Assembly (NCBI RefSeq): GCF_900103585.1
Contig: NZ_FNHV01000005.1
Coordinates: 186,001 to 250,000, forward strand
Length of the DNA stretch: 64,000 nucleotides
DNA from: Streptomyces sp. cf386
Lineage (GTDB): Bacteria; Actinomycetota; Actinomycetes; Streptomycetales; Streptomycetaceae
Reading direction: 5' to 3'
Part shown: positions 20,057 through 29,403 of the stretch, piece after piece
Layout: every line of letters begins with the position of its first letter
Position numbering within the stretch: the stretch's first letter is position 1
Position numbers and translations under genes: made by a program
The notes under the pieces: model-generated
Told to the model about the DNA's origin: nothing
Database searches by the model: none
Seen by the model: only the letters and a program-made list of their open reading frames with translations

Positions 20057-20788
20057 TCACAGCTTGCGCAGCCAGTCGTCGGCGATGCCGTGCAGCGCCT
20101 GCTCGTCGGGCCGGACGTGCGAGTCGTCCAGCCGGTGGCTGAGCTTGTCGACGACCGCGACCACGCCGTCGATCTGACGGGTCATGGAGACGGCGATCTC
20201 CGTCTCGCTCTTGCGCTCCATCTGGCCCATGAGCGTGACCACGCCCTCGGTGACGGAGACGGCGATGCTGCGCGCCGGCAGCCACAGGGCCCGTACCAGA
20301 ACCTCGTCGACGACCTCGGCGCGGATGTCCGCGTCCGGCCGCAGGAAGACCTGGAGCAGATCGCGGCGGGTGACGATGCCGACGAGCCGGTGCTCCTCGT
20401 CGAGGACGGGCAGCCGTTCGATGTGGTGCTGCGCCATGGTCCGGGCGGACTCGACGATGGTGTCGTCGGCGTGGACCGTGACGGCCGGCTCGGTCATCAG
20501 TTGGCCGGCGGTGCGGGCGCGGGCCTTCACGGCGCGCGCCCGGCCGGAGCGAGTCAGCCGGTCGAAGCGGAAGCGCTTCTTCGGCTCGTACGGGTCGGGC
20601 GTCTCGGCCTGCCGGACCATCAGGTCCGTCTCGGAGATGACGCCGATGACCTTCTCGTCGTCGTCGACGACGGGCAGTCCGCTGATGCGGTGGTCACCGA
20701 GCAGCCGGGCGACCTCCTTGAACGGGGTGCCGTACTCGGCGCGGACGACGTCCGTGGTCATCACGGAGCCGACCTTGTTGTGCTTCAT
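20057..20788 (-). CDS. CBS-pair protein with C-terminal BON-like domain
   Basis: 243 residues. CBS motifs are KVGSVMTTDVVRAEYGTPFK and [20 protein letters not shown]; between them is a basic linker with repeated Arg/Lys. The C-terminal part (SIAVSVTEGVVTLMGQMERK to VDKLSHRLDD) is a BON-like module. CBS pairs commonly sense AMP/ATP. It is more distant from the other two CBS proteins here than they are from each other. It lies 13 bp after the GNAT-acyl-CoA synthetase stop, so the pair is probably an operon, suggesting nucleotide control tied to acyl-CoA metabolism (inference). Confidence 0.92.
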   Translation of the reverse strand: MKHNKVGSVMTTDVVRAEYGTPFKEVARLLGDHRISGLPVVDDDEKVIGVISETDLMVRQAETPDPYEPKKRFRFDRLTRSGRARAVKARARTAGQLMTEPAVTVHADDTIVESARTMAQHHIERLPVLDEEHRLVGIVTRRDLLQVFLRPDADIRAEVVDEVLVRALWLPARSIAVSVTEGVVTLMGQMERKSETEIAVSMTRQIDGVVAVVDKLSHRLDDSHVRPDEQALHGIADDWLRKL

Positions 20789-20800
20789 GGTTGTCCCTCC

Positions 20801-23494
20801 TCAGCGGAGTCGGCGCAGATACGGGTCCTGGGGCCTGCGGGGCAGCAGGCGTACGCGCGCATCGAGCACGGTGACTCCGCCCGGTGTCGCGAGAACGGGG
20901 TTGAAGTCGGCCTCGGCCAGCTGCGGCAGGTCGCTCGCCATGCGGGACAGCCGCAGCAGCAGTTGTTCGAGGCCCTGGAGGTCCACCGGCCGGGCACCGT
21001 GCGCGCCGAACAGGAGCGGGGCGCAGCGCGGGGCCGTGATCAGGTCGTGGACGTCGTGGTCGGTGAGCGGGGCCAGCCGTGCGGCGTGGTCGGCGAGGAC
21101 CTCCGTCGCGGTGCCGCCGAGCCCGAACAGGAGGAGGGGACCGAAGACCTGGTCCTGCACGACGCCGGCGAACAGCTCGGTGCCGCGGTCGGCGAGCGGC
21201 TGGATCACCACGCCCTCCAGCAGGCCGGCGAACCTGGTCTCCAAGTCACGGAAGGCGGCGCGGACTTGGGAATCCCCGCGGAGGTCGAGGTGGACGGCGT
21301 GCTCGGCGGTCTTGTGTACCAGGCCCGGCCAGTGGCCCTTCATCACGACGCGGCCGTCGGCGCCGCGCAGCCGCTCGGCGGCCAGGACGGCGTCGTTCTC
21401 GGTGTCGGCCCAGGCCCAGGCCAGCTGGGGAATGCCGTAGCAGCCGAGGAGTTCGGCGCATTCGCGGGGGTCGAGCCAGCCGCCGTCGGGGTGCCGGTCG
21501 AGGTAGGCCTCGACGAAGGCGTGGGCGCGGTTCGTCTCGACGCCGTCGAGGCCGGGGACCGTCCCGACGGGCCGGGCGAGCCAGGCGGCACGGCGGGCCG
21601 CGTGGGCCAGTGCGCGGGCCGCCGCCTGGGGTTCGGCGTAGGCAGGGATGGCGGTGTCCTCGGCGGCGGGCAGCAGTTCGACGGGCAGGGCCTGTTCGAG
21701 TCGGACGGCCACGATTGGCTTCGTCCGTCGTCCGGGCGCGCTGGTGAGGGCCCGGACGAGGTCGTCGCCCGTCGCCGCGGCGACCGCCGTGGGGACGAGG
21801 GCCACAAGGACCGCGTCGACACCGCCGTACCCCATGATCCGGTCCACACAGTCCGTGAGCTGCTCCTCCGTGACGGCGGCCGTGGCGTCCACGGGGTTGC
21901 CGGCGGCGGCGCCTGAGGGCAGGACGTCGAGCAGGGCATCGATCAGCTCGGTGCCGGGCGCCGGGAGTTCCAACCCGTTCTCGGCGCAGGCGTCGGCTGC
22001 GAGGACACCCGCTCCCCCGGCGTTGGTGACGATGGCGACGCGAGGTCCGCCGGGCAGGGGTTGGGCGTGCAACAGGGCGGCGGCTTCGAGGAGTTCGCCG
22101 ATCGAGCGGGTGGCGGTGATGCCGGCCTGGGTGAACAGGGCCTGGCGGGTCATGGTGCGGGTCGCGGCGGCCGCGGTGTGGGAGGCGGCGGCGCGTCGGC
22201 CCTCGTCGGTGCGGCCGGCGTCGACGGTGAGTACCGGCATGCGGCGGGTGACGCGGCGAGCGGTGCGGGAGAAGGCGCGCGGGCTGCCGAAGGACTCCAG
22301 GTGCAGCAGGGCGAGGTCGGTGCGGCCGTCGCTCTCCCACCACTGGAGCATGTCGTTGCCGCTGACGTCGTACTTGTCACCGAGGGAGGCGAAGGAGGAG
22401 ACGCCGATGCCGAGCCGGGACAGCCCGTCGAGCAGCGCGATGCCGACGCCGCCGGACTGCACGGCGACGCCCGCGGTGCCGGGGCGCGGGTGGCCGGCGG
22501 CGAAGGTGGCGTCCAGGCGCAGCTCCGGGTCGGTGTTGGAGATGCCCAGGCAGTTCGGCCCGACGAGCCGCATGCCGTACGCGCGGCACGCCGCCAGCAG
22601 GGCCCGCACCTGGTCGGCGTCCAGGCCTGCGGTGACGACGAGGAGGGCCCGTACGCCTGCCTTTCCGCAATCCTCCGCGGCGGCGGGGATCGCGGTTGCC
22701 GGTACGGCGAGCACCGCGAGGTCAGGGGTCTTTGGCAGGGCGCCGACCGAGGAGTGGCAGGGCACGCCCAGGATCGAGCTCGCGCGGGGGTTCACCGCGA
22801 ACAGGCGGCCGGCGTAGCCGCCCGAGTGCAGGTGGTGCAGGATCGCCCGGCCCACCGATCCCGGCTTGCGTCCGGCCCCGACGACGGCGACCGTACGGGG
22901 CCGCAGCAGCGGCTCGAGGCTGGCGACGTCGGCGGCCCGGCCTCGTTCCTCGACGGCCGTGAGGTAGGTGTCGCTCTGGTCGAGGGCGATGGCGCAGCGC
23001 ACCTCCGGGCCCTCGAAGCGGCGGGTCGTGCGCAGGCCGAGGTCGGCGAAGAGCTTCAGCACCTCGTGGTTCTCGCTGAGTGCGTCGGCCGTGAAGCTGG
23101 TGATGCCCTCGGCGCGGGCGGCGGAGACCAGGTGCTCGACGAGAAGGGTGCCGACGCCGCGGTGGTGGAGTCTGTCGGCAACCGCGATGGAGATCTCCGC
23201 CGGGTCCCCCGTCCCGCCGCTGTCGTACTCTGCGAGGCCGATCACCCGACCGCCCGTCTCGGCCAGCAGCACCCGGTACCCGGGGCGAGGCTCGGCGCAG
23301 GCCCGGTCCGCGGCCAGGCCGGCGGAGCGCCGGCTCGCGGCGAAGAACCTCAGGCGCAGGTTCTCCGGGGACATCTCCTCGTACAGCCCCTGCACCTGAT
23401 CGTGATCGTCCCGCCGCACCGGACGGATGCACACGGTGGTGCCGTCCGCGAGCAGGGCGTGGACCGTGGGCCGACTGAGCGTGTCGTCCGTCAT
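20801..23494 (-). CDS. GNAT acetyltransferase fused to ADP-forming acyl-CoA synthetase
   Basis: 897 residues. Residues 1-190 are a GNAT domain (HHRGVGTLLVEHLVSAARAE is the acetyl-CoA loop). Then follow a CoA-binding Rossmann domain (RTVAVVGAGRKPGSVGRAIL), a succinyl-CoA-synthetase-like domain with the phosphorylated His in AASHTAAAA, and a C-terminal ATP-grasp domain (VVMKGHWPGLVHKTAEHAVH). Such fusions occur as protein lysine acetyltransferases (Pat type) and as acetate/ADP-forming synthetases; retention of the SHT His suggests the synthetase half may be active. The ATG at 23494 has GAGGAG upstream. It heads a leftward operon with CBS, flavodoxin and the two broken genes, and an exact dyad lies 95 bp upstream. 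Confidence 0.92.
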   Translation of the reverse strand: MTDDTLSRPTVHALLADGTTVCIRPVRRDDHDQVQGLYEEMSPENLRLRFFAASRRSAGLAADRACAEPRPGYRVLLAETGGRVIGLAEYDSGGTGDPAEISIAVADRLHHRGVGTLLVEHLVSAARAEGITSFTADALSENHEVLKLFADLGLRTTRRFEGPEVRCAIALDQSDTYLTAVEERGRAADVASLEPLLRPRTVAVVGAGRKPGSVGRAILHHLHSGGYAGRLFAVNPRASSILGVPCHSSVGALPKTPDLAVLAVPATAIPAAAEDCGKAGVRALLVVTAGLDADQVRALLAACRAYGMRLVGPNCLGISNTDPELRLDATFAAGHPRPGTAGVAVQSGGVGIALLDGLSRLGIGVSSFASLGDKYDVSGNDMLQWWESDGRTDLALLHLESFGSPRAFSRTARRVTRRMPVLTVDAGRTDEGRRAAASHTAAAATRTMTRQALFTQAGITATRSIGELLEAAALLHAQPLPGGPRVAIVTNAGGAGVLAADACAENGLELPAPGTELIDALLDVLPSGAAAGNPVDATAAVTEEQLTDCVDRIMGYGGVDAVLVALVPTAVAAATGDDLVRALTSAPGRRTKPIVAVRLEQALPVELLPAAEDTAIPAYAEPQAAARALAHAARRAAWLARPVGTVPGLDGVETNRAHAFVEAYLDRHPDGGWLDPRECAELLGCYGIPQLAWAWADTENDAVLAAERLRGADGRVVMKGHWPGLVHKTAEHAVHLDLRGDSQVRAAFRDLETRFAGLLEGVVIQPLADRGTELFAGVVQDQVFGPLLLFGLGGTATEVLADHAARLAPLTDHDVHDLITAPRCAPLLFGAHGARPVDLQGLEQLLLRLSRMASDLPQLAEADFNPVLATPGGVTVLDARVRLLPRRPQDPYLRRLR

Positions 23495-23589
23495 CGCGGT
23501 CTCCTCGGCGTTCCTCGGTGATTCCCCGACCCTTAAAGCGTCCAGCGGGACGGGCGGCGGCCCCATGGGCTGTCCGGGCGGTGTGGGTG

Positions 23590-23603
23590 GGCCGGTCGGC
23601 CCT
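23590..23603. promoter_or_regulatory. Candidate DevR/OsdR-type operator (exact)
   Basis: GGGCCG-GT-CGGCCC, exact copy of the 14-bp dyad, 95 bp upstream of the GNAT-acyl-CoA synthetase start, in the gap before the phosphoketolase 3' end. Confidence 0.6.
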
Positions 23604-23655
23604 CAAAGGAAGGCCGGGTGTCAGGCGATTCCGGTCCCGCCCGACAAAAGCCTGG

Positions 23656-26037
23656 TCAGACGTTCCAACTCCACTCCGCGATCTCCGGCAGATCGGTGCC
23701 GTGCTCGCGGATCCAGGCGTGGTGACGGGTGCGGGCGTCGGCCATCGACTGCCGTACGGCGGCGGCGCGGACGGCGAGGCCGGGGACGCGGTCGATGACG
23801 TCCATGACCAGGCGGTAGCGGTCGAGGTCGTTGCGGACGACCATGTCGAAGGGCGTGGTCGTGGTGCCGGACTCCTTGTACCCGCGCACGTGCATGTTCG
23901 GGTGGCCGGTGCGCCGGTAGGCGAGGCGGTGGATCAGCCAGGGATAGCCGTGGTAGGCGAAGATCACCGGCTTGTCCCGCGTGAACAGGCCGTCGTACTC
24001 GAAGTCGGTCATACCGTGCGGGTGCTCCTCGCGCGGCATGAGCCGGGTCATGTCGACGACGTTGACCACGCGCACGGCGAGGTCGGGCAGGTGGCGGCGC
24101 AGCAGTTGGGCTGCGGCCAGGACCTCCTGGGTGGGTACGTCACCGGCGCAGGCGAGCACGACGTCCGGTTCGCCGCCGTTCTCCGTGCCGGCCCAGTCCC
24201 AGATGCCGGCGCCGCGGGCACAGTGGGCGGCGGCCTGGTCCATGGAGAGCCAGTCGAAGCAGGGCTGCTTGCCCGCGACGATGACGTTGACGTAGTCGCG
24301 GCTGCGCAGGGCGTGGTCGGCGACGGAGAGGAGGGTGTTGGCGTCCGGCGGCAGATAGACCCGTACGACCTCGGGGCTCTTGTTGAGGACGTGGTCGACG
24401 AAGCCGGGATCCTGGTGGGAGAAACCGTTGTGGTCCTGCCGCCAGACGTGCGAGGTCAGCAGGTAGTTGAGGGAGGGGACGGGGGCCCGCCACGGCAGCC
24501 CCCTGGAGGTCTTCAGCCACTTGATGTGCTGGTTGACCATGGAGTCGACGATGTGCACGAACGCCTCGTAACAGGAGAACAGCCCGTGCCGGCCGGTGAG
24601 GAGATAGCCCTCCAGCCAGCCCTGGCAGAGGTGCTCGGACAGGATCTCCATCACCCGGCCGTGCCGGTCGAGATGCTCGTCGACCGGGAGGGTCTGCGCC
24701 TGCCAAGCCTTGCCGCTGGCGTTGAAGACGGCCTGCAGGCGGTTGGAGGCGGTCTCGTCCGGGCCGACGACCCTGAAGTCGCGGCGGGTCGCGGTGTCCT
24801 TCATGACCTGTTCCAGAAGATCTCCGAGGATCCGGGTCGGCTCGTGCAGGGTCGTGCCGGGCTTCTCGACCGGTACGGCGAAGCGGTCGAGGGACGGCAG
24901 CGGCAGCTCGTGCGCGAGCAGTCCGCCGTTGGCGTGCGGGGTGGCGCCTAGCCTGCGCGCGCCCTCGGGGACGCAGGCGAGGACGTCGGCGACGGGCCGG
25001 CCGTCGGCATCGAACAGCTCCTCGGGGCGGTACGAGCGCAGCCAGGTCTCCAACTGCCGCAGATGTTCCGGGTTTTCGCGTACGCCGGCCAGCGGGACCT
25101 GGTGCGAGCGCCAGGTGCCCTCCACCGGCAGCCCGTCGACCTCGGCCGGGCCGGTCCAGCCCTTGGGGGTACGCAGGACGATCACGGGCCAGTGCGCGCG
25201 CTCGCCGATGCCCTCTTCGCGGGCTGTGCGCTGGAGGAGGGCGATCCGGTCGAGGGCGTCATCAAGGGCGCGGGCCATGGCGCGGTGGACCACGTCCGGG
25301 TCGTCGCCGGTGACGTGGATCGGTTCGTGGCCGTAGCCGCGCAGGAGGGCGTCGAGCTCGTGCTCGGGCAGCCGGGACAGCACGGTCGGGTTGGCGATCT
25401 TGTAGCCGTTGAGGTGCAGGATCGGCAGCACGGCGCCGTCGTGGACCGGGTCGAGGAACTTGTTGGAGTGCCAGGAGGCGGCCAGCGGGCCCGTCTCCGC
25501 CTCGCCGTCACCGATCACGCAGGCGACCACCAGGTCCGGGTTGTCGAAGGCGGCACCGTAGGCGTGGGCGAGCGAGTAGCCGAGCTCGCCGCCCTCATGG
25601 ATGGAACCCGGAACCTCCGGCGCCACATGACTCGGTACCCCGCCCGGGAAGGAGAACTGCCTGAACAGCCGCTCCATGCCGGGCACGTCGCGGGTGACGT
25701 CCGGGTAGGTCTCGCTGTAGCTGCCGTCCAGCCAGGAGCCCGCGAGCACGGATGGCCCGCCGTGACCCGGCCCCCACACGCACAGGGCGTCGAGCCCGCG
25801 CGCCCTGATGACACGGTTGAGGTGGGTGTACACGAGGTTCAGGCCCGGCGAAGTGCCCCAGTGGCCGAGCAACCGCGGCTTGATGTGCTCCGCCCGCAGC
25901 GGCTCGCGCAGCAGCGGGTTGGCCAGCAGATAGATCTGTCCGGCGGCCAGATAGTTGGCGGCCCGCCAGTGGGCATCCAGGGTGCGCAGCTCGTCGTCGG
26001 TCAGAACGGTGCTGTCCTGGTGTTCGAGCTCGGGCAT
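23656..26037 (-). CDS. xfp: Xylulose-5-phosphate/fructose-6-phosphate phosphoketolase
   Basis: 793 residues, typical length. It cleaves xylulose-5-P or fructose-6-P with phosphate to acetyl-phosphate plus a triose or tetrose phosphate, using thiamine diphosphate. Visible motifs are [34 protein letters not shown], the [10 protein letters not shown] region, the ThDP-binding [20 protein letters not shown], and [20 protein letters not shown]. The ATG at 26037 has ACGGAG seven bases upstream. The acetyl-phosphate made here could yield ATP or acetyl-CoA, which fits the neighbouring synthetase; no acetate kinase gene is in the window. I see no dyad directly upstream. Confidence 0.96.
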   Translation of the reverse strand: MPELEHQDSTVLTDDELRTLDAHWRAANYLAAGQIYLLANPLLREPLRAEHIKPRLLGHWGTSPGLNLVYTHLNRVIRARGLDALCVWGPGHGGPSVLAGSWLDGSYSETYPDVTRDVPGMERLFRQFSFPGGVPSHVAPEVPGSIHEGGELGYSLAHAYGAAFDNPDLVVACVIGDGEAETGPLAASWHSNKFLDPVHDGAVLPILHLNGYKIANPTVLSRLPEHELDALLRGYGHEPIHVTGDDPDVVHRAMARALDDALDRIALLQRTAREEGIGERAHWPVIVLRTPKGWTGPAEVDGLPVEGTWRSHQVPLAGVRENPEHLRQLETWLRSYRPEELFDADGRPVADVLACVPEGARRLGATPHANGGLLAHELPLPSLDRFAVPVEKPGTTLHEPTRILGDLLEQVMKDTATRRDFRVVGPDETASNRLQAVFNASGKAWQAQTLPVDEHLDRHGRVMEILSEHLCQGWLEGYLLTGRHGLFSCYEAFVHIVDSMVNQHIKWLKTSRGLPWRAPVPSLNYLLTSHVWRQDHNGFSHQDPGFVDHVLNKSPEVVRVYLPPDANTLLSVADHALRSRDYVNVIVAGKQPCFDWLSMDQAAAHCARGAGIWDWAGTENGGEPDVVLACAGDVPTQEVLAAAQLLRRHLPDLAVRVVNVVDMTRLMPREEHPHGMTDFEYDGLFTRDKPVIFAYHGYPWLIHRLAYRRTGHPNMHVRGYKESGTTTTPFDMVVRNDLDRYRLVMDVIDRVPGLAVRAAAVRQSMADARTRHHAWIREHGTDLPEIAEWSWNV

Positions 26038-26087
26038 CGGTGACTCCGTAAGTCGTCGAGTGCGTCGTCGACGGGGGTCGACGGGCG

Positions 26088-26447
26088 GTGGGAGGCGGCA
26101 GGGTCGCCAGGAGGGCCGAGAAGCTGCCGCGCAAGACGTACGAGAGGGAACTGCTGCGCCTGCAGACGGAGCGGGCGAAGCTGCTGGAGCGGTTGCGCGC
26201 AGATGGCGCCCGCCTCGTCGTCATCCTCGAGGGGCGGGAGGCGGCGGGCAAGGGCGGCAGCGTCAAGCGGGCCCCTGGGCATTTCAATCCGCGGGTTGCG
26301 CGGATCGCGGTCCTGGAGGACCCCGTGCGCCGCCGGAAGCTGTCCCCGCCGGTCCTGGAGATGCCGGAGCGCCCGGAGCCGATTGGCCACCGGTGCCCGC
26401 CACGCGGTCTGCCGACGTGCGTCCCGGACCACGCAGCGAGCCTCTGA
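26088..26447 (+). pseudogene. Polyphosphate kinase 2 (PPK2) N-terminal remnant
   Basis: The first half resembles the PPK2 opening: [20 protein letters not shown], then [18 protein letters not shown] with an intact Walker A loop, and HFNPRVARIAVLEDP. The rest of the enzyme (Walker B, lid, about 200 residues) is missing; the frame continues with unrelated Pro/Arg-rich sequence to a stop at 26447. It lies between divergent phosphoketolase and a convergent USP. A truncated copy is the best reading; function is unlikely. Confidence 0.75.
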
Positions 26448-26461
26448 GCCGGTCACGGCAC

Positions 26462-27334
26462 TCACGCCGGCTGGGGTACGACGGCGACCGGGCAGGCGGA
26501 GTGGTGCAGTGCGGCGTGGGCGACGCGGCCGAGCTGGAGCCCGTGGTGGCCGGCCCGGCGCTTGGCCCCGACGATCAGGAGGTCGGCGTCGTGCGAGGCG
26601 TCCACGAGCACGCGGCGGGCGTGGCCCTCGACGGTACGGCGGCGCAGTTCCAGGTGGGGCGGGGCGTCCCGCAGGGCCTTGGCGAGGGTCTCCTCGGCGT
26701 GCTGCTCGTGCAGCCGGGCAGGTGCGTCGGCGAGCAGAGGGTGGTCGGTGGTCTCGTGCGCGGGGCACCGCCAGGCCCGTACGGCATCCAGGGGGACCCC
26801 GCGGCGCCTGGCCTCCTCGTAGGCGAAGCGCACGGCCGCCGAGTTCTCGGTGTCCTCGCCGACGGCCACGACGACGCGTCCGTGAACCGGGGGCGTGGCC
26901 TGGTTGTCGTGGCTGCCGCGCAGGACGACGACCGGGCAGTGGGCGTGCGCGGCAACCGTCAGGCTGACGGAGCCGAGCAGGGCCGCGGCGAGGCCGCTGC
27001 GGCCGCGGTTGCCGACGACGAGCGCGGAGGCGTTCCGGCTCTCCCGCACCAGGGCGTACTCGGGCTCCTCGAACACCACCTCGGCACTCACCTTCAGGTC
27101 CGGGTGGCGGTCGCGGGCCCGCTGGACGGCGGCGCCGGTGATCTCCTGGGGGAGCACCTGCGCCGAGGGCTCGCCGAGGTCCCTTGCGAGTGCGGCGCCT
27201 TCGTAGCGCTCCCACAGGCAGGCGTACACGACACGGAGCGGCACGCCGCGCACCACGGCCTCGTCTGACGCCCAGTCCGTTGCGCGCAGGCTCGGCTCGG
27301 AACCGTCGACGCCGACGACCAGAGGCAGGTCCAC
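26462..27334 (-). CDS. Tandem-domain universal stress protein
   Basis: 290 residues with two Usp domains: LPLVVGVDGSEPSLRATDWA and GNRGRSGLAAALLGSVSL in the first, and GRVVVAVGEDTENSAAVR with GAKRRAGHHGLQLGRVAHAA in the second. It resembles the USP at 49099-49974 more than the others (shared LWERYEG). The GTG at 27334 is favoured because GGAGGTG lies about six bases upstream; a GTG at 27343 would sit on the ribosome site. It begins 5 bp after the alcohol dehydrogenase stop, as last gene of a USP-adh-USP operon. Confidence 0.92.
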   Translation of the reverse strand: MDLPLVVGVDGSEPSLRATDWASDEAVVRGVPLRVVYACLWERYEGAALARDLGEPSAQVLPQEITGAAVQRARDRHPDLKVSAEVVFEEPEYALVRESRNASALVVGNRGRSGLAAALLGSVSLTVAAHAHCPVVVLRGSHDNQATPPVHGRVVVAVGEDTENSAAVRFAYEEARRRGVPLDAVRAWRCPAHETTDHPLLADAPARLHEQHAEETLAKALRDAPPHLELRRRTVEGHARRVLVDASHDADLLIVGAKRRAGHHGLQLGRVAHAALHHSACPVAVVPQPA

Positions 27335-27339
27335 GGCGT

Positions 27340-28362
27340 TCACCTCCCCGCGCCGAGATCGAAGACGATCCGCGCCTTGACCTGACCGCGCAGCACCTCG
27401 TCGATGGACTCGTTGACGGAGGCCAGCGGGCGGGTCTCGCAGATGACCCTGGTGCGGCCGGCCGCGTGCAGTTGGAGGACCTCGGCGAGGTCCTGCCGGG
27501 TGCCGACGATCGAGCCGATCACCGAGGTGCCGTTCAGGACGGTGCCGAAGATCGGGATCTGAAGGGTGCCGTGCGCGGGAAGGGCGACCATGACGAGCTT
27601 GCCGCCGCGCCGCAGCCCGGAGTTGACGGCGGCGAAAGCGTCCTCGTTCACGGCGAGCGCGATGGCCGCGTGGGCGCCTCCGTACCGCTTGAGGACCTCG
27701 CCGACGTCGTGCTTGCGGGCGTCGATGACGAGGTCGGCACCCAGTTCGGCGGCGAGTTCGAGCTTCTCGTCGGTGACGTCGATGGCCGCGACCGTGGCCC
27801 CGGCGATCTTCGCGTACTGCACGGCCAGGTGACCGAGTCCGCCGACGCCGGAGATCGCGACGAGCTGAGAGGGCCGCACGTCGGCGACCTTGAGCGCCTT
27901 GTACGTGGTCACGCCGGCGCAGGTCAGCGGGGCGGCGTCGACGGCGGTGACGCCCTTCGGTACCGGCTGGGCGAAGTCGGCCCAGGCCAGCATCTTCTCG
28001 GCGTACCCGCCGTCGCAGCCGTAGCCGGTATTGATCTGCTGCTCGCACAGCGTCTCCCAGCCGGAGACGCAGTGCTCGCACCGGCCGCAGGCCTTGCCGA
28101 GCCACGGCACGGCGACTCGCTCGCCGATGCTCAGGTGCGTGACGCCCTCGCCGAGCTTCTCGACGAGGCCCACGCCCTCGTGGCCGGGCACGAAGGGCGG
28201 GCTGGGCTTGACGGGCCAGTCGCCTCGGGCGGCGTGGATGTCGGTGTGGCACAGCCCGGAGGCCTCGACCCGGATGCGGACCTGGCCGGGGCCGGGCTCG
28301 GGGTCGGGGCGGTCCTCGATGACGAGGGGCTCGCCGAAGGCTCGGACGACCGCTGCCTTCAT
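27340..28362 (-). CDS. adhP: Zinc-dependent alcohol dehydrogenase (AdhP/AdhA class)
   Basis: 340 residues of the medium-chain dehydrogenase family. Catalytic zinc ligands are visible in GLCHTDIHAARGDWP and VPGHEGVG, the four structural-zinc Cys in CGRCEHCVSGWETLC, and the Rossmann loop GVGGLGHLAVQYAK. Closest in character to the propanol-preferring/ethanol dehydrogenases that reduce acetaldehyde with NADH, so it could regenerate NAD under low oxygen (inference). AAGGAG is eight bases ahead of the ATG. It is flanked by USP genes 25 bp upstream and 5 bp downstream, a clear operon. Confidence 0.95.
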   Translation of the reverse strand: MKAAVVRAFGEPLVIEDRPDPEPGPGQVRIRVEASGLCHTDIHAARGDWPVKPSPPFVPGHEGVGLVEKLGEGVTHLSIGERVAVPWLGKACGRCEHCVSGWETLCEQQINTGYGCDGGYAEKMLAWADFAQPVPKGVTAVDAAPLTCAGVTTYKALKVADVRPSQLVAISGVGGLGHLAVQYAKIAGATVAAIDVTDEKLELAAELGADLVIDARKHDVGEVLKRYGGAHAAIALAVNEDAFAAVNSGLRRGGKLVMVALPAHGTLQIPIFGTVLNGTSVIGSIVGTRQDLAEVLQLHAAGRTRVICETRPLASVNESIDEVLRGQVKARIVFDLGAGR

Positions 28363-28387
28363 GGGGTCAACTCCTTGGGTTTCGATG

Positions 28388-29293
28388 TCACTTGTGGGCC
28401 ACGACCGCCACGGGGGCCGTGGCGTGGTGCAGGACGGCGTGGGTGACGGGCCCGATGTGAGCGCCGAACGGGCTGCGCCGGATGCGACGGCCGACGACGA
28501 CCAAGGAGGCCTCGCGGGAGCCGTCCACCAATCGGACTCCGGGGCTGCCGGACGGGGTCTCCTCGGTGACGTCGACATTCGGGTACTTCTGCCGCCAGGG
28601 CCGCAGGGCCTCCGCCAGAGCGGCGGCCTGCTGCCGGGCGATCTCGTCGTGCAGCTGGGCGTCGGCGGAGAGGCCGTACACGTAGTACGGGGGCAGGTTC
28701 CAGCCGTGAATCGCCCGCAGGCCGGTCTCACGGCGGGCGGCCTCCGCGAAGGCGAACTCGATCACCGAGTCGTCGGGACTCGCCGCGTCGAGTCCGAGGA
28801 CGACGGGCCGATAGGGCGTGGCGGCCGACGGGATGCCCGCCGGGTCCGGCTCGTGCTCGTCGGCGGCCTGTTCTCCGGCGCGAACGAGGACGACGGGCCG
28901 CTCGGCGTGCGCCACGACGGAGAGGCCGACGGAGCCGACCATGAACCCGCCGAATCCGCTGAGTCCGCGCGAGCCGAGGACCAGCAGTTCCGCGTCGGCG
29001 GCTGCCTTGACGAGGGTGTCGGCCGAGCCTCCGGTCAGCTGCTCGGTGGTCACCTCGATGCCGGGGTGGCGCAGCCTGATCCCCTCAGCTGCCTCGCGGG
29101 GCACCCGCTCGCTCCAGTGCTGCCGGGTCTCGGCGCCGAGCAGCGGAGCCTGGGCCATGGGCTCCGGGACGGGCTCCCATACATGGACGATCTTCAACGG
29201 CAGGCCGCGCAGCTTCGCCTCGCGGGCCGCCCACTCGGCCGCGGCCCGGCTTTCGGACGAGCCGTCGAGACCTACGACAACAGTGCGGACCAT
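28388..29293 (-). CDS. Tandem-domain universal stress protein
   Basis: 301 residues. Domain 1: VRTVVVGLDGSSESRAAAEW and GSRGLSGFGGFMVGSVGLSV; domain 2: YRPVVLGLDAASPDDSVIEF ending GRRIRRSPFGAHIGPVTHAV and PVAVVAHK. AGGAGG precedes the ATG by seven bases. First gene of the USP-adh-USP operon; two dyad-type elements lie 62 and 82 bp upstream. It resembles the USP at 5430-6332 most closely among the USPs here. Confidence 0.94.
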   Translation of the reverse strand: MVRTVVVGLDGSSESRAAAEWAAREAKLRGLPLKIVHVWEPVPEPMAQAPLLGAETRQHWSERVPREAAEGIRLRHPGIEVTTEQLTGGSADTLVKAAADAELLVLGSRGLSGFGGFMVGSVGLSVVAHAERPVVLVRAGEQAADEHEPDPAGIPSAATPYRPVVLGLDAASPDDSVIEFAFAEAARRETGLRAIHGWNLPPYYVYGLSADAQLHDEIARQQAAALAEALRPWRQKYPNVDVTEETPSGSPGVRLVDGSREASLVVVGRRIRRSPFGAHIGPVTHAVLHHATAPVAVVAHK

Positions 29294-29354
29294 GGTTCTG
29301 CCTCCTGATCGGGGATCTGTTAACAGCTTGGGAGCCGGGTGGTCGCTCTTGCAG

Positions 29355-29388
29355 GGGCCGCTGGTCCCCGGCCGGGACCGACCGGCCC
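29355..29388. promoter_or_regulatory. Pair of candidate operators upstream of the USP-adh-USP operon
   Basis: GGGCCG-CT-GGTCCC at 29355-29368 (two mismatches) and GGACCG-AC-CGGCCC at 29375-29388 (one mismatch), 20 bp apart start to start, i.e. about two helical turns. This is the spacing expected for cooperative binding by a dimeric response regulator. Confidence 0.5.
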
Positions 29389-29403
29389 AGCGGCCCCTTG
29401 CCT

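Noticed and set aside
26088-26447. A functional small kinase from the PPK2-like ORF
   Set aside because: Only Walker A and nearby segments are present; Walker B and the lid are missing.
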